This document shows positions 44,438-54,556 of a DNA stretch of 64,000 nt, piece by piece; positions within the stretch are counted from its first letter, which is position 1, and every line of letters begins with the position of its first letter. Under the pieces are notes generated by a model. It saw only the letters and a program-made list of their open reading frames with translations. It made no database searches and was not told where the DNA came from. Source of the stretch: Metellina segmentata (taxonomy: Eukaryota > Arthropoda > Arachnida > Araneae > Tetragnathidae); the NCBI GenBank assembly GCA_947359465.1, contig OX375874.1:93466172-93530171 (forward strand). The letters run 5' to 3'. A program made the translations under genes and the position numbers.

Positions 44438-45647
44438 CATGGTTCCCACACCTTTATTCAAAAATAATTCAAGGACTTTTAAGGACTTTTCAAAACCAAA
44501 ATTTTATTTTTCAAGGACCTAAAATTTTTTATAATGACCTAAAACAAGGCATACGCAAAAGTTTTGTCGATTAAAAAAACCTAAAAAATATAAAAAAAGA
44601 CATAATTTTTTTACTCTATTTTTTTAACTACTGATAGTCAAAAAAGAAAGGTTGTCATCAATTTTGGTTATAATTTTTATTTTCTTTCTCCAGAACCTGT
44701 AATTTTCTTTTGTTGTAAAGTGGGCTTCTCGTCTCAATGCTAACTATCAGGCTACTTGCACACCTATCGCTTTTGGTCGTGCGATAAAATATTGTACGAT
44801 AAATTCTTTTTGTGGATTGAAGAAGAGTATGGGAGCTTGCATCCTGTGTCCTAGCACAATCTCCATTTTGCTGACGTCCACTGCCACTACAACAGACGGC
44901 TGCCGTGGTTTATTTTGTTTGAGAAACAAAACAAATCAAAAGTTTTGTCTGGAGATAGAAACTTACACGAGAGAATAAAAAAGCCCTATCTTTGCAATCA
45001 TTAAAATTGCCCTGTCTTTGCGACTTTTTAAAGATAGATTGAAAATTTCAATGGATTTGAAACATGCAGAAAATTTTAGACCTATAAAGACTATCTTAAA
45101 AGTAATTTTCTTAAAAATTTTTTTTGAATAGTAACTTTTATATTTTTGCAATAAAAATTTGGCTTCCTTTCTTTGGACGCATGCCAGGTTTCCAATGACG
45201 TCCTGACTGCTAAAGCTACGGTTTCCTAAGAAAGCGGTGCTGTTATCTAGCAACCGTAAAACGTCATGATGCAGTGGGTAACAACAAGGCGGCCGTCTTA
45301 ACGGAAACCAGAGGTGACAACTTAGACAGACAGAATATGGTTGAGAATGGATGATCTAGACGTAGCATTATTAGTATATCACGTGGTGTCAAAGCGCAAA
45401 ACACTGGTTTCATTCAGTACGACGCTCAAATGGCGCACCTAGTACTAGTCTGGACAAAGGAGGAAACTAGTCTGGACAAGTTCCAATGCAATACGAATTA
45501 CGCAATTATGTACCAGTGAAAAAAATCAAGTACTTTCAAGGACTTTTCACCAAATTCCGTAATTTTCAAGGACTTTCAAGGGCCCCTATTTCGGAAAAAT
45601 AAATTCAAGGACTTTTAAGGACTTTTCAAGGACCGTGGGAACTCTGT
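44438..45647. mobile_element. hAT-like element inside the Tigger element
   Basis: Left end CATGGTTCCCACACC; right end reverses to CAGAGTTCCCACGGTCC. Subterminal repeats TTCAAGGACTTTTAAGGAC occur on both sides. Flanks share TTAAA but not a full 8 bp. The interior includes Helitron family 2-like sequence (45020-45130) and, from 45214 after TAA, the Harbinger-like end AGCTACGGTTTCCTAAGAAA (compare 50625). Confidence 0.68.
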
Positions 45648-46359
45648 TAAACCAAAAAACAATTACGGACTTTTTTACGTAAGAACTCTTTAATTATCGT
45701 AACAATATCAATTGCATGTGGTGTATCTATAATAACTTTTGTATTTGTTAAAATATACATTTAAACCTACATGATTTATTTTATTTACAATTTTCGCTTT
45801 AACAGAGTTCTTCGGTTATCCGAGTTGGTCCACAAAAACTCGCATAATCGGGACTCTACTGTATCTACATAAACAAGCGTTTTTGGTTGCAATTCAAGGC
45901 TTCGTGAATATGGATCTTTTGTGTCGCGCATAAACAAGGTATTCAAGTATGTCTTCTGACGGAATAAATTGATTTTTATTCTCAATTCATAATAAAACGT
46001 GATAAATCACACAAACAAATATAAAAACGAAATACAGATCATCATTATAACGGACTGATAGGGGCTGAAGGTTGTCCGTTTTAATGAAAGTCCGGTTTAT
46101 AACAAATAATCCTTTTTGGGAGTAATGCAACAGGGTGTACATCAATGAAAATACAGTAGTTAGCTATAAAAATGTTTATTATCTATCAATTAAACAGCAA
46201 CCTTCAACATAGGTTGAATTGAAAAAGACGCGTACGTATACACTGCATTTTTTCGAAGAAGGCTGTTGATTGCTTACATTAATTGGTTTGAAAAATAATG
46301 TGCTTTCTGCTGGGTTTGTTTGCTGCATATTTCTTCACTTGATAACTGACGGAGTAAGG

Positions 46360-46685
46360 TAATTGGTAATTTTAGTTAACGTCGTACTAGAGCAACACAA
46401 CGGGCTATTGACGACGGTCCGGGATCAGTCCTTAAGGGAAAGTTCCGAGGACAACACCTCGTAATTTTGAACCACGGTCAGATGACGAAGCTACACCTGA
46501 GCTGGCACCCCACTCTCCAAACTTCCACACCAACCCAACGTGAGGACTTTAGGCCACTACAGATTTAAGGGGCACCACCCGCCTCTACACCATACGCTTA
46601 CAAACATCCATGCCCGGACCCGGATTCGAACCAGGAACCTTCTGATACAGAGGCTGACACCTTAACCACTATACCGGTTGGTCGG
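46360..46685 (-). mobile_element. SINE-A, full-length reference copy
   Basis: 326 bp with exact 14-bp target duplications CTGACGGAGTAAGG at 46346-46359 and 46686-46699. On the minus strand it starts GCCGACCAACCGGTATAGTG, with A-box-like TAGTGGTTAAGG and the exact B-box consensus GGTTCGAATCC. The body has GAAGTTTGGAGAGTGGGGTG and TCATCTGACCGTGGTTC, and the tail is GTTAACTAAAATTACCAATT. This is a tRNA-derived SINE moved by a LINE. About two dozen copies or pieces lie in this window. Confidence 0.92.
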
Positions 46686-46799
46686 CTGACGGAGTAAGGA
46701 GTTCATAATTTGCAAACATATATTCATCTGCTGATTGTTCAACATATTGAATAACAAAAATTGAATGGTCTTTCACTTCGCTCACTGTCCGTTATGAGG

Positions 46800-47249
46800 T
46801 TGTTGTTGTTTCTTATGCCTACACTGGCAGACCGGAAGAGTGCCAGGCCCGTCGAAGACGACAAGAGTCAAGGGGGGTGCGCCTTCCATGTTATTGAGCC
46901 CCATTGGGAGGAAGTCCGTCTTTGCTCGACATACATGACACATCCGTTTTACAGGATGGTCCCTTTCATACATTCATTCACTCACACATATCGTAATTTA
47001 GATCCCAATCAGAGGCCGATAACCCCCTGATCAGGTACACCCAGAGGTATTGATTTGGTATGGGAACATGGGGGACATTGTGACCACGACCTATTTAACG
47101 TGCCCCAGTCACCATTAGTGAACACGACGTTCTTTAGCCAGGTCGAAGCGCCGATCTCGCAATAATCAGAATTGCAGGCTCCGCCGAGGACAGAACCCAC
47201 AATCCTTCTGATGCGAGCCCGACGCTCTACTGACTGAGCTACCGCGGCT
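46800..47249 (-). mobile_element. SINE-B, full-length tRNA-derived SINE
   Basis: 450 bp with exact 11-bp duplications CCGTTATGAGG at 46789-46799 and 47250-47260. On the minus strand it starts AGCCGCGGTAGCTCAGTCAG with a strong A box (TAGCTCAGTCAG) and TAGAGCGTCGGGCTC. A B-box-like GGGTTCTGTCC follows, then a unique roughly 330-bp body and an AAGAAACAACAACAA tail. The head looks like a Met/Ala/Lys-class tRNA. It is a different family from SINE-A, and one copy is seen. Confidence 0.88.
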
Positions 47250-47437
47250 CCGTTATGAGGTTCTACTGTATATTGACACTTCTAATCAGCATAGGGTCGC
47301 TGTATTCCGCTTGGAAAAATCGCGATTCTACACCCGAATGTTGCAAGTTATAGACTCATTCCGGCCAAAGATAGTCGTGTATGTGAGGACACGTAAAATC
47401 TGCCATAGCTTCAAATGTCCTCATGTTGACATGTTGT

Positions 47438-47603
47438 TTTGAAGAGTGGGGTGCCAGCTCAGGTGTCGAAATTATCTGACCGTGGTTCAATTACGAGGTG
47501 TTGTGCTCGGATCTTTCCCATCGGTATTTATTCGGGACCGTCACCAATAGTACTTCGTGTTGCTCCAGTGCGATGTAGATTCAACTACTTAACTACCAAT
47601 CGG
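47438..47603 (+). repeat. SINE-A body copy
   Basis: GAAGAGTGGGGTGCCAGCTC to GTAGATTCAACTACTTAACT. Confidence 0.75.
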
Positions 47604-48757
47604 CATACGATAACATTAGTGGGGGCGGTGGAGGTGGAAATCATCAGTACCATAATACTGGACGCTGCAGACAGCAAAATATGGTAATTCCGTAAAATAT
47701 GGTGTCATTTGTACTGCAATAGATGGTCTTCCAAGTTTTTAAACTACGCATCCTTTCATTGTAATCTAAGTCGTAGAAGAAACAAGCTGAGAAAGTTGCA
47801 CGCAATATGTAGAAAGATTTAAGTTTTTATGAGGGACCCTCATCTAAGTATGGGGCTTATCATCTAAACTGGAACTGGCATCTAAGGTGAACTGGGACCT
47901 GTATGGTTGATCAATTCTCCATCAGGGTCTACATTTAAACTACTGTACTGTTACTATTGCTAATCTACTGGGGTCATTCGCATTTTCCGGAAACAGTTGG
48001 TTGTACGGGTGCCTTTAGAAACATTGAATAATCTATATACATAATTAGTAATGCTCAATTTGCTTCTCTTTGTTCAAGAACGACCAAGACAGTATTAGTT
48101 TCGTTTAATAAAGCCAGTTTGGGAAATTTCGAGTTTAAGTTTGACACCTTTCCTATTTTGCGCCGAATGTTTGTAGGAAATAAATTGGACTGTATACGAG
48201 TCATTTTTCCATTCGCACTTCTCTGTAATAGAATTGTACTAGGTTTAATTATTTAAACTGGTACTGGAGCCTGAGTGCAGATCTGGGACAAGAGAATCAG
48301 GCTCCTGGTGAATAGTTGATAAATATGATTTCCATAGGTTTGATTCCAAATAATCATAGGTGGATCGTCTACAAATATGATTTCTAATCCAAGTTGACGT
48401 GCATTTATCCATTCATAGACACGTCATAAAATAACTCGTACTGAGCAAACTGTTTAATTTTCTCGAACTGATAGGTAGTGGACAAGAGTGACAGGTCAAG
48501 TTGAGGATTTGGAAAAGACCCTGGTGTTGCAATACCTTTTTCCTAATAGTACTACATCCATAATTGGCAATTAGTGTGAAATAATTTATGAAAATTTTCT
48601 AACTGTTAATGGAACTCTTGAGTTATGAGTAGTGTTATATTTTTCTTAGTATGATTGTAGAACATGTTGGGTGTTTCTTGTTCTGGAGGTTTCAAGATTG
48701 GTCGTATCATCCATTGTGATCTGCGATTTCTTTGAATTTAGGTTAAAACATATAGTA
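47604..48757. other. Unassigned sequence
   Basis: No supported feature. Confidence 0.4.
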
Positions 48758-49542
48758 CTAGCCCGGCGTTGCTCGTCCACGGTCAACGCTAAGGTAGTAA
48801 TTTGGCGTAAAATTTTCCGCAGATTTCAAATACGTTGAAATTTTTAATCTATCTTTAACGATTTCGATTTTACGAAAAAGAACTTAATAATCCCAGTCAA
48901 AAAAAAAAAAAAAATCTTTTTTTTTTTTTTTTTTTTCCTCTGATTGGAATAGAGCAGGAAAAGTAATCTGTTTCTTCTTCTTCTTCTTTTTTTTTTTTTT
49001 TTTAACGCAAAGGGCAAAGATGCAATCTGTTTATTTTTGGAAAAAGAAAGTTCACGCGACAGTCACAATCTCTTGCGAAAATATAAAAGATATATTCAGT
49101 TTAAAGATTATTTATTTAACGAAAATCTTTTTTTTTTAGGTATCGATCTAAAGTGAAATTTTTCGCAGATTTCAAATTCGTTCACATTTTTACTCTATCT
49201 TTCACGGTGTAGGAGATAGAAAAAAGAACTAAGCGCCTCCAGTTGAAGGATTATTTGTTTTTATCGTCTGGCTGGAAAATCATTCCTCCGCGCAAAATCA
49301 AAACGGAAACGAAAACAATAAATTTAGAATCTGTGATATCTTCTATGCTGTTGCATTCAATAATGATTAAATTTCATTAAATTCATTTTAAAATGTTCTA
49401 GATTGACTTTTAAAATTCGCCGCGACCCTAAATTGAAAAAAATTCGGGCTACCCGTGTGCCAAATCCTATTACTGCAAGTGAAATAGATTCGTCAGGACT
49501 TTGCGTGCAAGAAACAAACACTTCCTTTTACAATATTAGAGA
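48758..49542 (-). mobile_element. Non-autonomous Helitron (family 2), both ends present
   Basis: 785 bp. On the minus strand it starts A|TCTCTAATATTGTAAAAGG at 49542 and ends GAGCAACGCCGGG followed by CTAG|T at 48758. The interior has two GAAATCTG-type blocks and long poly-A/T and CTT microsatellites at 48899-49003. Confidence 0.78.
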
Positions 49543-50405
49543 TAAGGTTTGACTTATTTGAAAGTTACCAATTGTAATGGTGTTCACACATTAGTGGACA
49601 TGTTAGAATTACATGTGACACAGGTCATTCCTGTATTTTCCATTACCCATTTTTATATTAAGAAAAACATCTTTTGTAGAAAACTATTTTTAAAGAAACA
49701 TTTTAAAGTACGCACAAAATTGGAAAAGAAAGAATTAGAAACTCAAATCACCCCATTTAATTTTGTTTTTATCTCAGTCGGGTTAAGTGAAAAAAGCAGG
49801 TAAACACTAGAGTGCGAACCTAGAACTTCATGAGTATCAAAGTAACATATTTGAAAGGAATGTATCGTCACTAAGCAACACTAAGTCACAAACTTAAAGA
49901 TGCACGAATTTTTAATTTTTCTACACCAAAATGTGGTAATATTTTGACTGATAAGTTTCACTTTCCTTTTCATGAAGGTTAGATTTCGATGATGTATCAC
50001 TGTAAATCTGCGTGTGGTGAGACAAAAATGATGTTTACCAGTCCAAATCACAAAAATATTTCACGATTCCGAACATATCTAACATGAGGGCAAGTGCAGT
50101 TGTTTTGGACGGATTCCAGAACCTTGCTAATTACGCTCCATAGCTGTAGTATCTACGAGGTAATTACTCCATGCACAGCTTCAGAAATTTAATTGAGTTT
50201 TCTCATAAAAGTATGGCTTAATTGTGTAATTTGTCTCACAAATGAATTGAAAAATTAATAATTTTAGAGATGAAAATTATTAAACGCTTTGATTTTGTAA
50301 CTTATGCAGAGGTAAATTGAAAAGTGTTCTGTTTCCTTTTCATGCAGTTCGAGTTTGTCGGACAACGGTCATTTTTGCTGCCCGACGGAGAATTAGATCA
50401 ATATA
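49543..50405. other. Unassigned sequence
   Basis: No supported feature. The 84-codon frame at 49549-49803 abuts a Helitron end and has no recognisable domain. Confidence 0.35.
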
Positions 50406-50489
50406 CACTACCATACAATAATGGACCGGGCAGCAAGATGTGATGGTATAAGAGAAATAATAATACGTGCTTTAATAGGGGGACGGTCC

Positions 50490-51690
50490 CCCACATGCTG
50501 TAATTACTCTAGCACAACCCTTCTGGGCATATTTTCAATAAGGTGTGGGTATTTGCGTCCATTCCTGCTGCAAGATTGTTGCCAGCTCAGCTGTAGATTT
50601 CGGACGTGATTCCCTGGTCCATAAAGCTTTGGCTTCCTAAGAAAGTGGAGCCGTTATCTAACAGCCGTGATACGTCATGAGGCCGCGGGCATAACTAGAC
50701 GGCAGTCTAAACAAAAATCTAGAGGTGTCAACTTAGAAGGACAGAATACGTTGGAGAATGGGCAACACAGACGGCTGTCGTGGTTTATTTTATTCGAGAA
50801 ACAAAACAAAGTGGTTTTTTTATTCTCTAGTTTAAAGTTTCTAACTTCGGGATCGTTGAAGGTACAGTGAAAATGTCAACATATTTCAAATCAGCGTCAA
50901 TTTCTACGCCAGATCGATATCAAAAACAGTTTTGTTATTCAATTATTTACCATTTGATTATTTAACCATTTTTTAAATAATTAATTATTTATTTAAAGAA
51001 AATCACATTTAAGGTATCGATCTGGTGTCAAATTTTCCGCAGATTTCAAAACCGTTGAAATTTTTATTCTGTGTTTAACGATCCCGATTTTACAAAAACG
51101 AATAAATCAATGGCAGTCAAAATTTTTTATTTATTCTCCTCCTCTTCGATCGAATCGTTTGGAGCAGGAAATGAAATGTGGCCGCTACAAGAGAAAAAAC
51201 GTTCCCCAACTGTTTGAGACCGCTATGACGACAGTCATGGAAATGGCGGCTCCGATCATTTTCGTTACGCTCACAAACACCGCTCTCTAGGAAACCAATA
51301 CCATGTGTTAGTATAACCAACGTTTTAGTGACGTCACCCACCGATACATCACGGCCGCTAGATCACGGCTACGCTTTCTTAGGAAACCGAAGCTTAAGCG
51401 ACGCTCTAACGCGTCCCACAAATGTTTTATGGGGTTTAAAGTCGGGACTCTGAGCAGGCTAGAAAAGACGTTTTACATCCATATCTTGATACCACTGCAT
51501 GACAGAGGCTGCAACATGACATGGAGCGTTGTCGTTCTGTAAGTTACATTCGTCCATTCCATAAAATTGCCAGAGCGTAGGAAGAACCTGATTGTTCAAA
51601 ATGTTCATGTATGCGTCAACGTTCAATTGACCAAGAACAACATGCAAAGATCCCAGGCTATACCACGAAAAACACCCCAAACAAGTAGTC
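50490..51690 (-). pseudogene. Tc1-type transposase remnant, split by a MITE
   Basis: 51690-51395 encodes [40 protein letters not shown] (catalytic Asp in NDNAPCH) and, after a frame change, LNPIKHLWDALERRL. The catalytic Glu position (NPxE) is Lys. 50621-50490 continues with ESRPKSTAELATILQQEWTQ and the C-terminal ENMPRRVVLE-like stretch, with a stop in between. The N-terminal half is missing. Confidence 0.82.
50625..51394. mobile_element. Harbinger-like MITE nested in the Tc1 copy
   Basis: 770 bp, ends AGCTTTGGCTTCCTAAGAAA and, reversed from the right, AGCTTCGGTTTCCTAAGAAA, flanked by TAA at 50622-50624 and 51395-51397. Removing the element and one TAA restores the Tc1 reading order ERRL-WTRESRPKS. 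Another end of this family is at 45214. Confidence 0.8.
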
Positions 51691-51929
51691 GGATTTTATG
51701 CAAATCCACTGGCGTCCGGTCCATTATTGTACGATAGTGTGTACTAATTCGAACGGAGTCGGCTCAAAGTGGATTCCAAACCAATACCAATCCCTAGACC
51801 GGAATCCGAACTGAATGTTGAAACGAGGACCAGAGGACAAGCCCGGTACACAGTTTCGGAAATGCTTTAGTGTTGGAGAACACACCAGGTCGAAAAACAC
51901 TACTGAGAAAGCGAGAGGATAGGTAAGTA

Positions 51930-52195
51930 TTTTAATTAACGTCGTACTGGAGCAACAGTACGGGCAAATGACGACGGTCCGAGATTAATTCCTCAAGGGA
52001 AAGATCCGAGGACAACAAGTAATTTCGAACCACGGGGAGATGAAGAGGCAGTATCTGAGTTGGCACCCCTTCTTTAAAATTCCACATCACGCCAACGTGG
52101 GGACATTTGAGACCACGACGGATTTAACGTGCACCAGCTTCCTTTGTTCACGACGGTCTTTGGTTAGATTCGAACTCGCAACCCCAAAGCGAGGG
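51930..52195 (-). repeat. SINE-A variant with a different tRNA-like head
   Basis: Body as SINE-A, but the head end reads (minus strand) CCTCGCTTTGGGGTTGCGAG then TTCGAATCTAACC, which differs from the standard GATCGGAAGGTTCCTGGTTC. Either a subfamily or a recombinant. Confidence 0.7.
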
Positions 52196-52497
52196 GAAAT
52201 ATTCGATTATGTGTGTTACTTGAGAAGAAATTTGACATTCATGCAAATAAATGATTTAGTGAACAAATATACATTCCACCTGTCTGAAGATCGCCGCATT
52301 CTGTTGTATAAAAGCTAAAAAACTCATACAATGAAAATTTTGACCGTTTTACCCAATGAAAAATCGTACATATTTCTCAAACATTCTTAGAAATATGTTA
52401 TTAACGCGAGACGATGATATTTTTACTTCGGTTTCTCTGCCTGTTAAGTCTACCATAAGAAAAAAAAATGTTTTTATACTTTCAGAAAGTGGAATAA

Positions 52498-53540
52498 TAG
52501 GTAACTTTTAATTACCTTCATACTAGAGCAACACAACGGGCAATAGACGACGGTCCGGGATTAATCCCTTAAGGCAGGGATTCCCAACTGGTGGTACGCG
52601 TACCACTGGTGGTACGCGTACCACTGATGGTACGCAAGGATGATACGAGCGACCCAAATATTCTCCGAAGTTTGTTCGATTTTTTAGTATGTACAACCAA
52701 GTTATGCTATTTCTTATGCCATTTGTTACTAGTTACTTGTGTAAGAGTGGTTTTTTTTGAACTTTTGTATAGATAAAAAATAAATATAGAAACAGAGTAA
52801 GTGTTGAAAGGACTAAGAGTGAAGTTAAGCTCCATTGCTCCTGATATTGATATTTTAATAAAAGACAAACAACAACAAGTTTTGCACTAAAAATTGATTT
52901 TTGACTATGTTAATCTTTGTTTGCTTAGTTTGTTTAAAATTATTTGTTTTTAGACCTGTGAGTAAAAAATAAAACTGTAATTTTCAATAATCGTTTTATT
53001 TTTTCCTTTATTAAAACATAATTAATACGAAATACAAGTGCATTAATCATAAAATTTGAAGCTTTCTTAGTATTTTAATTAAAATAAAACAAGCCATTGG
53101 GCACTTTTCTGACATTATATATGTTTCTAAAAGAGTATAGGACTGGTGGTACGCCAAAAATTTCAAGTGGTACGCAGTTATTAAAAGGTTGGGAACTTCT
53201 GCCTTAAGAGAAAGGTAATGGTAATTTTAGTTAACGTCGTACTAGAACAACACAACGGGCTATTGACGGCGGTCTGGGATCAGTCCCTTAAGGGAGAGAT
53301 ATCCGAGGACAACACCTCGTAATTTTGAACCACGGTCAGATGACGAAGCAACGCCTGAGCTGGCACCCCACTCTCCAAACTTCCACACCAACCCAACGTG
53401 AGGACTTTCGGCCACGACAGATTTAAGGTGCACCAGCCGCCTCTACACCATACGCTTACAAACATCCATGCCCGGATTCGAACCAGGAACCTTCCGATCA
53501 AGAGGCTATCATCTCAACCACAAAACTGGCTGGTCGGCTC
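52498..53540 (-). mobile_element. SINE-A copy split by a hAT MITE and a SINE tail piece
   Basis: The outer target duplication is CAGAAAGTGGAATAA at 52483-52497 and CAGAAAGTAGAATAA at 53541-53555 (14/15). The SINE tail and first part lie at 52498-52574, then the hAT MITE (52575-53201), then a second copy of the tail (from about 53213), then the body and head (GGTTCGAATCCGGGC) to 53540. It lies less than 210 bp inside intron 1 from exon 1. Confidence 0.8.
52575..53201. mobile_element. hAT MITE (GGTGGTACGC family), copy 1
   Basis: 627 bp, ends CAGGGATTCCCAAC and GTTGGGAACTTCTG, flanked by CCTTAAGG and CCTTAAGA at 52567-52574 and 53202-53209. The subterminal GGTGGTACGCGTACCACT repeat is tandem at the left end. 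No coding. Sister copy at 58397-58891. Confidence 0.88.
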
Positions 53541-53746
53541 CAGAAAGTAGAATAAGCGTGGAAGCACTCGAAACAAAACTAGTTTTGAAATTCGAATTCG
53601 CGAAGCAGTTTCAGTTTCGAGATCCCCACATGTGATGTACTGCTGCACACACGCCAAAAAAGAATTTGTTTCCACCGACCGACAACAGCCAACTAAATTC
53701 TCAAAGAGAAACATTCGAAGAGAGAAAGAAATACACGTCCACTCAC

Positions 53747-53924
53747 CATCCAAATCGAACTCATCGGCCTCGTCCCACATGGCCCCTTCATCGGTGACCG
53801 CTGCGGCCGGATCCGAAGACGTAGTCTCGGTCAGGGAAGCGAATTGCCTTCTCGTGGGAGAAGCAGCGCACAGCAAAACACCGCCGAAAAATGTCACCCA
53901 AAACACCACGCTGGGGACCGCCAT
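53747..53924 (-). CDS. Acidic secreted protein, exon 1 (signal peptide)
   Basis: First coding exon, 59 codons plus one base. ATG at 53924-53922 has a strong context (A at -3, G at +4). Upstream codons in the same frame are open but contain no ATG back to 53999, so this is the chosen start. Residues 1-20 (MAVPSVVFWVTFFGGVLLCA) form a clear signal peptide, with cleavage likely near CAA|S; a dibasic RR follows at 25-26. The rest is Ser/Thr/Ala-rich, then acidic (DEADEFDLD). The donor GGATG|GTGAGTGG at 53747/53746 is strong, and its phase 1 matches exon 2. The only Cys of the whole protein is in the signal peptide. The frame runs on past the donor to about 53514 and ends without meaning. Joined to exons 2 and 3 it gives 266 residues, about one third acidic in the mature part. 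Function unknown. Confidence 0.82.
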
Positions 53925-53934
53925 GCTTCTTGAT

Positions 53935-54030
53935 TCAGTTCCGAATTTGAATATGCTCGCGCTCCTCACAGAAATCGACGGCTCGTGGCGGGAAGGCAAA
54001 CCTTTCGTCGCCAGGGTTTCGAGACGCCAT
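53935..54030 (-). promoter_or_regulatory. Upstream ORF in the presumed 5' UTR, 31 codons
   Basis: ATG at 54030-54028 (A at -3, G at +4) opens a 31-codon frame ending in TGA at 53937-53935, ten bases before the main ATG and in a different frame. If the transcript starts upstream of 54030, most ribosomes would meet this ORF first and the acidic protein would depend on re-initiation or leaky scanning. The transcription start is not known. Confidence 0.55.
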
Positions 54031-54327
54031 TGTGGAAAAACGTTTTAGCGCGGTTTTGGCGCCACCTCTCGAACGCTGCCAAAAAATCGATTCCGGATCT
54101 CTCTCTCTCTCTCAAAAGGCAAATCTAAGTTTCACGCTTGAGCCGCTGTTACGGTTGCTCGGCGCTGACCGGATCATGTACACAAATAATAAATTAGGTT
54201 CTAATTCGGTGCATGTTCTTTTTCGGTTTCGGAATTGTTCGCTTCTGGATCGAACCGGTTCCCTGAGATGCAATCGGATCCCTCATTAGCAGAAACCATT
54301 AGACAGCTGCATTCTCGTTACACTGTG
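54031..54327 (-). other. Probable promoter-side region of the acidic-protein gene
   Basis: GC- and CpG-richer than the surroundings, with a CTCTCTCTCTCTC run near 54099. No TATA box is evident at a convincing distance. Assigned by position only. Confidence 0.35.
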
Positions 54328-54556
54328 ATTCAGTCGAATAATTTTAATTGTTTGGGAACTTCTTTAAGTTCCTCCTCGAGGAATCTTGGCGGCACCAAAC
54401 GGAATGAACATTTTTAGTCCTTCAATATGTAGTATTTAAAATAGTCGCTGTGGAATTTGAAGCTGTGGATTCGCTGGATTGGGGTGACATGTGAGAAATT
54501 CCGGAATAATTCAGTCGAATAATTTTAATTGTTTGAAAACTTCTTTAAGTTCGAAA
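54328..54556. repeat. 48-bp direct repeat upstream of exon 1
   Basis: ATTCAGTCGAATAATTTTAA followed by TTGTTTG and AACTTCTTTAAGTTC occurs at about 54330-54377 and again at 54510-54556, differing by a few bases. The second copy abuts the SINE-A at 54557. Confidence 0.8.

Larger units (their letters stand above)
44022..45861 (+). mobile_element. Tigger/pogo element interrupted by a hAT element
   Basis: Ends CAGTAAAACCCCGATTATAC and, reversed from the right, CAGTAGAGTCCCGATTATGC, flanked by TA at 44020-44021 and 45862-45863. The plus strand carries the C-terminal transposase remnant at 44150-44437. A hAT element (44438-45647) accounts for most of the length. Confidence 0.85.
46035..47268. mobile_element. 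Tigger-like MITE carrying two SINEs
   Basis: Ends CAGATCATCATTATAACGGA and, reversed from the right, CAGTAGAACCTCATAACGGA, flanked by TA at 46033-46034 and 47269-47270. Without the SINEs at 46360-46685 and 46800-47249 the element would be about 430 bp. No coding. Confidence 0.8.
50406..51739 (-). mobile_element. Second Tc1-type transposon, with nested MITE
   Basis: Ends CACTACCATACAATAATGGA and, reversed from the right, CACTATCGTACAATAATGGA, with TA on the left (50404-50405) and a decayed TG on the right. A minus-strand transposase remnant is split by the insertion at 50625-51394. Confidence 0.82.
12072..53746 (-). other. Intron 1 of the acidic-protein gene (41,675 bp)
   Basis: Bounded by the donor GGATG|GTGAGTGG after exon 1 and the acceptor before exon 2. 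It holds nearly all the transposable elements in the window, listed separately. Additional small or alternative exons inside it cannot be excluded; the joined frame does not need any. 12072-12990 shows no feature. Confidence 0.7.

Noticed and set aside
53514..53999. A single 161-residue minus-strand frame covering exon 1 as one gene.
   Set aside because: It would start at a TTG and read through a strong GTGAGT donor into SINE-flank sequence. The ATG at 53924 and splicing explain the coding signal better.
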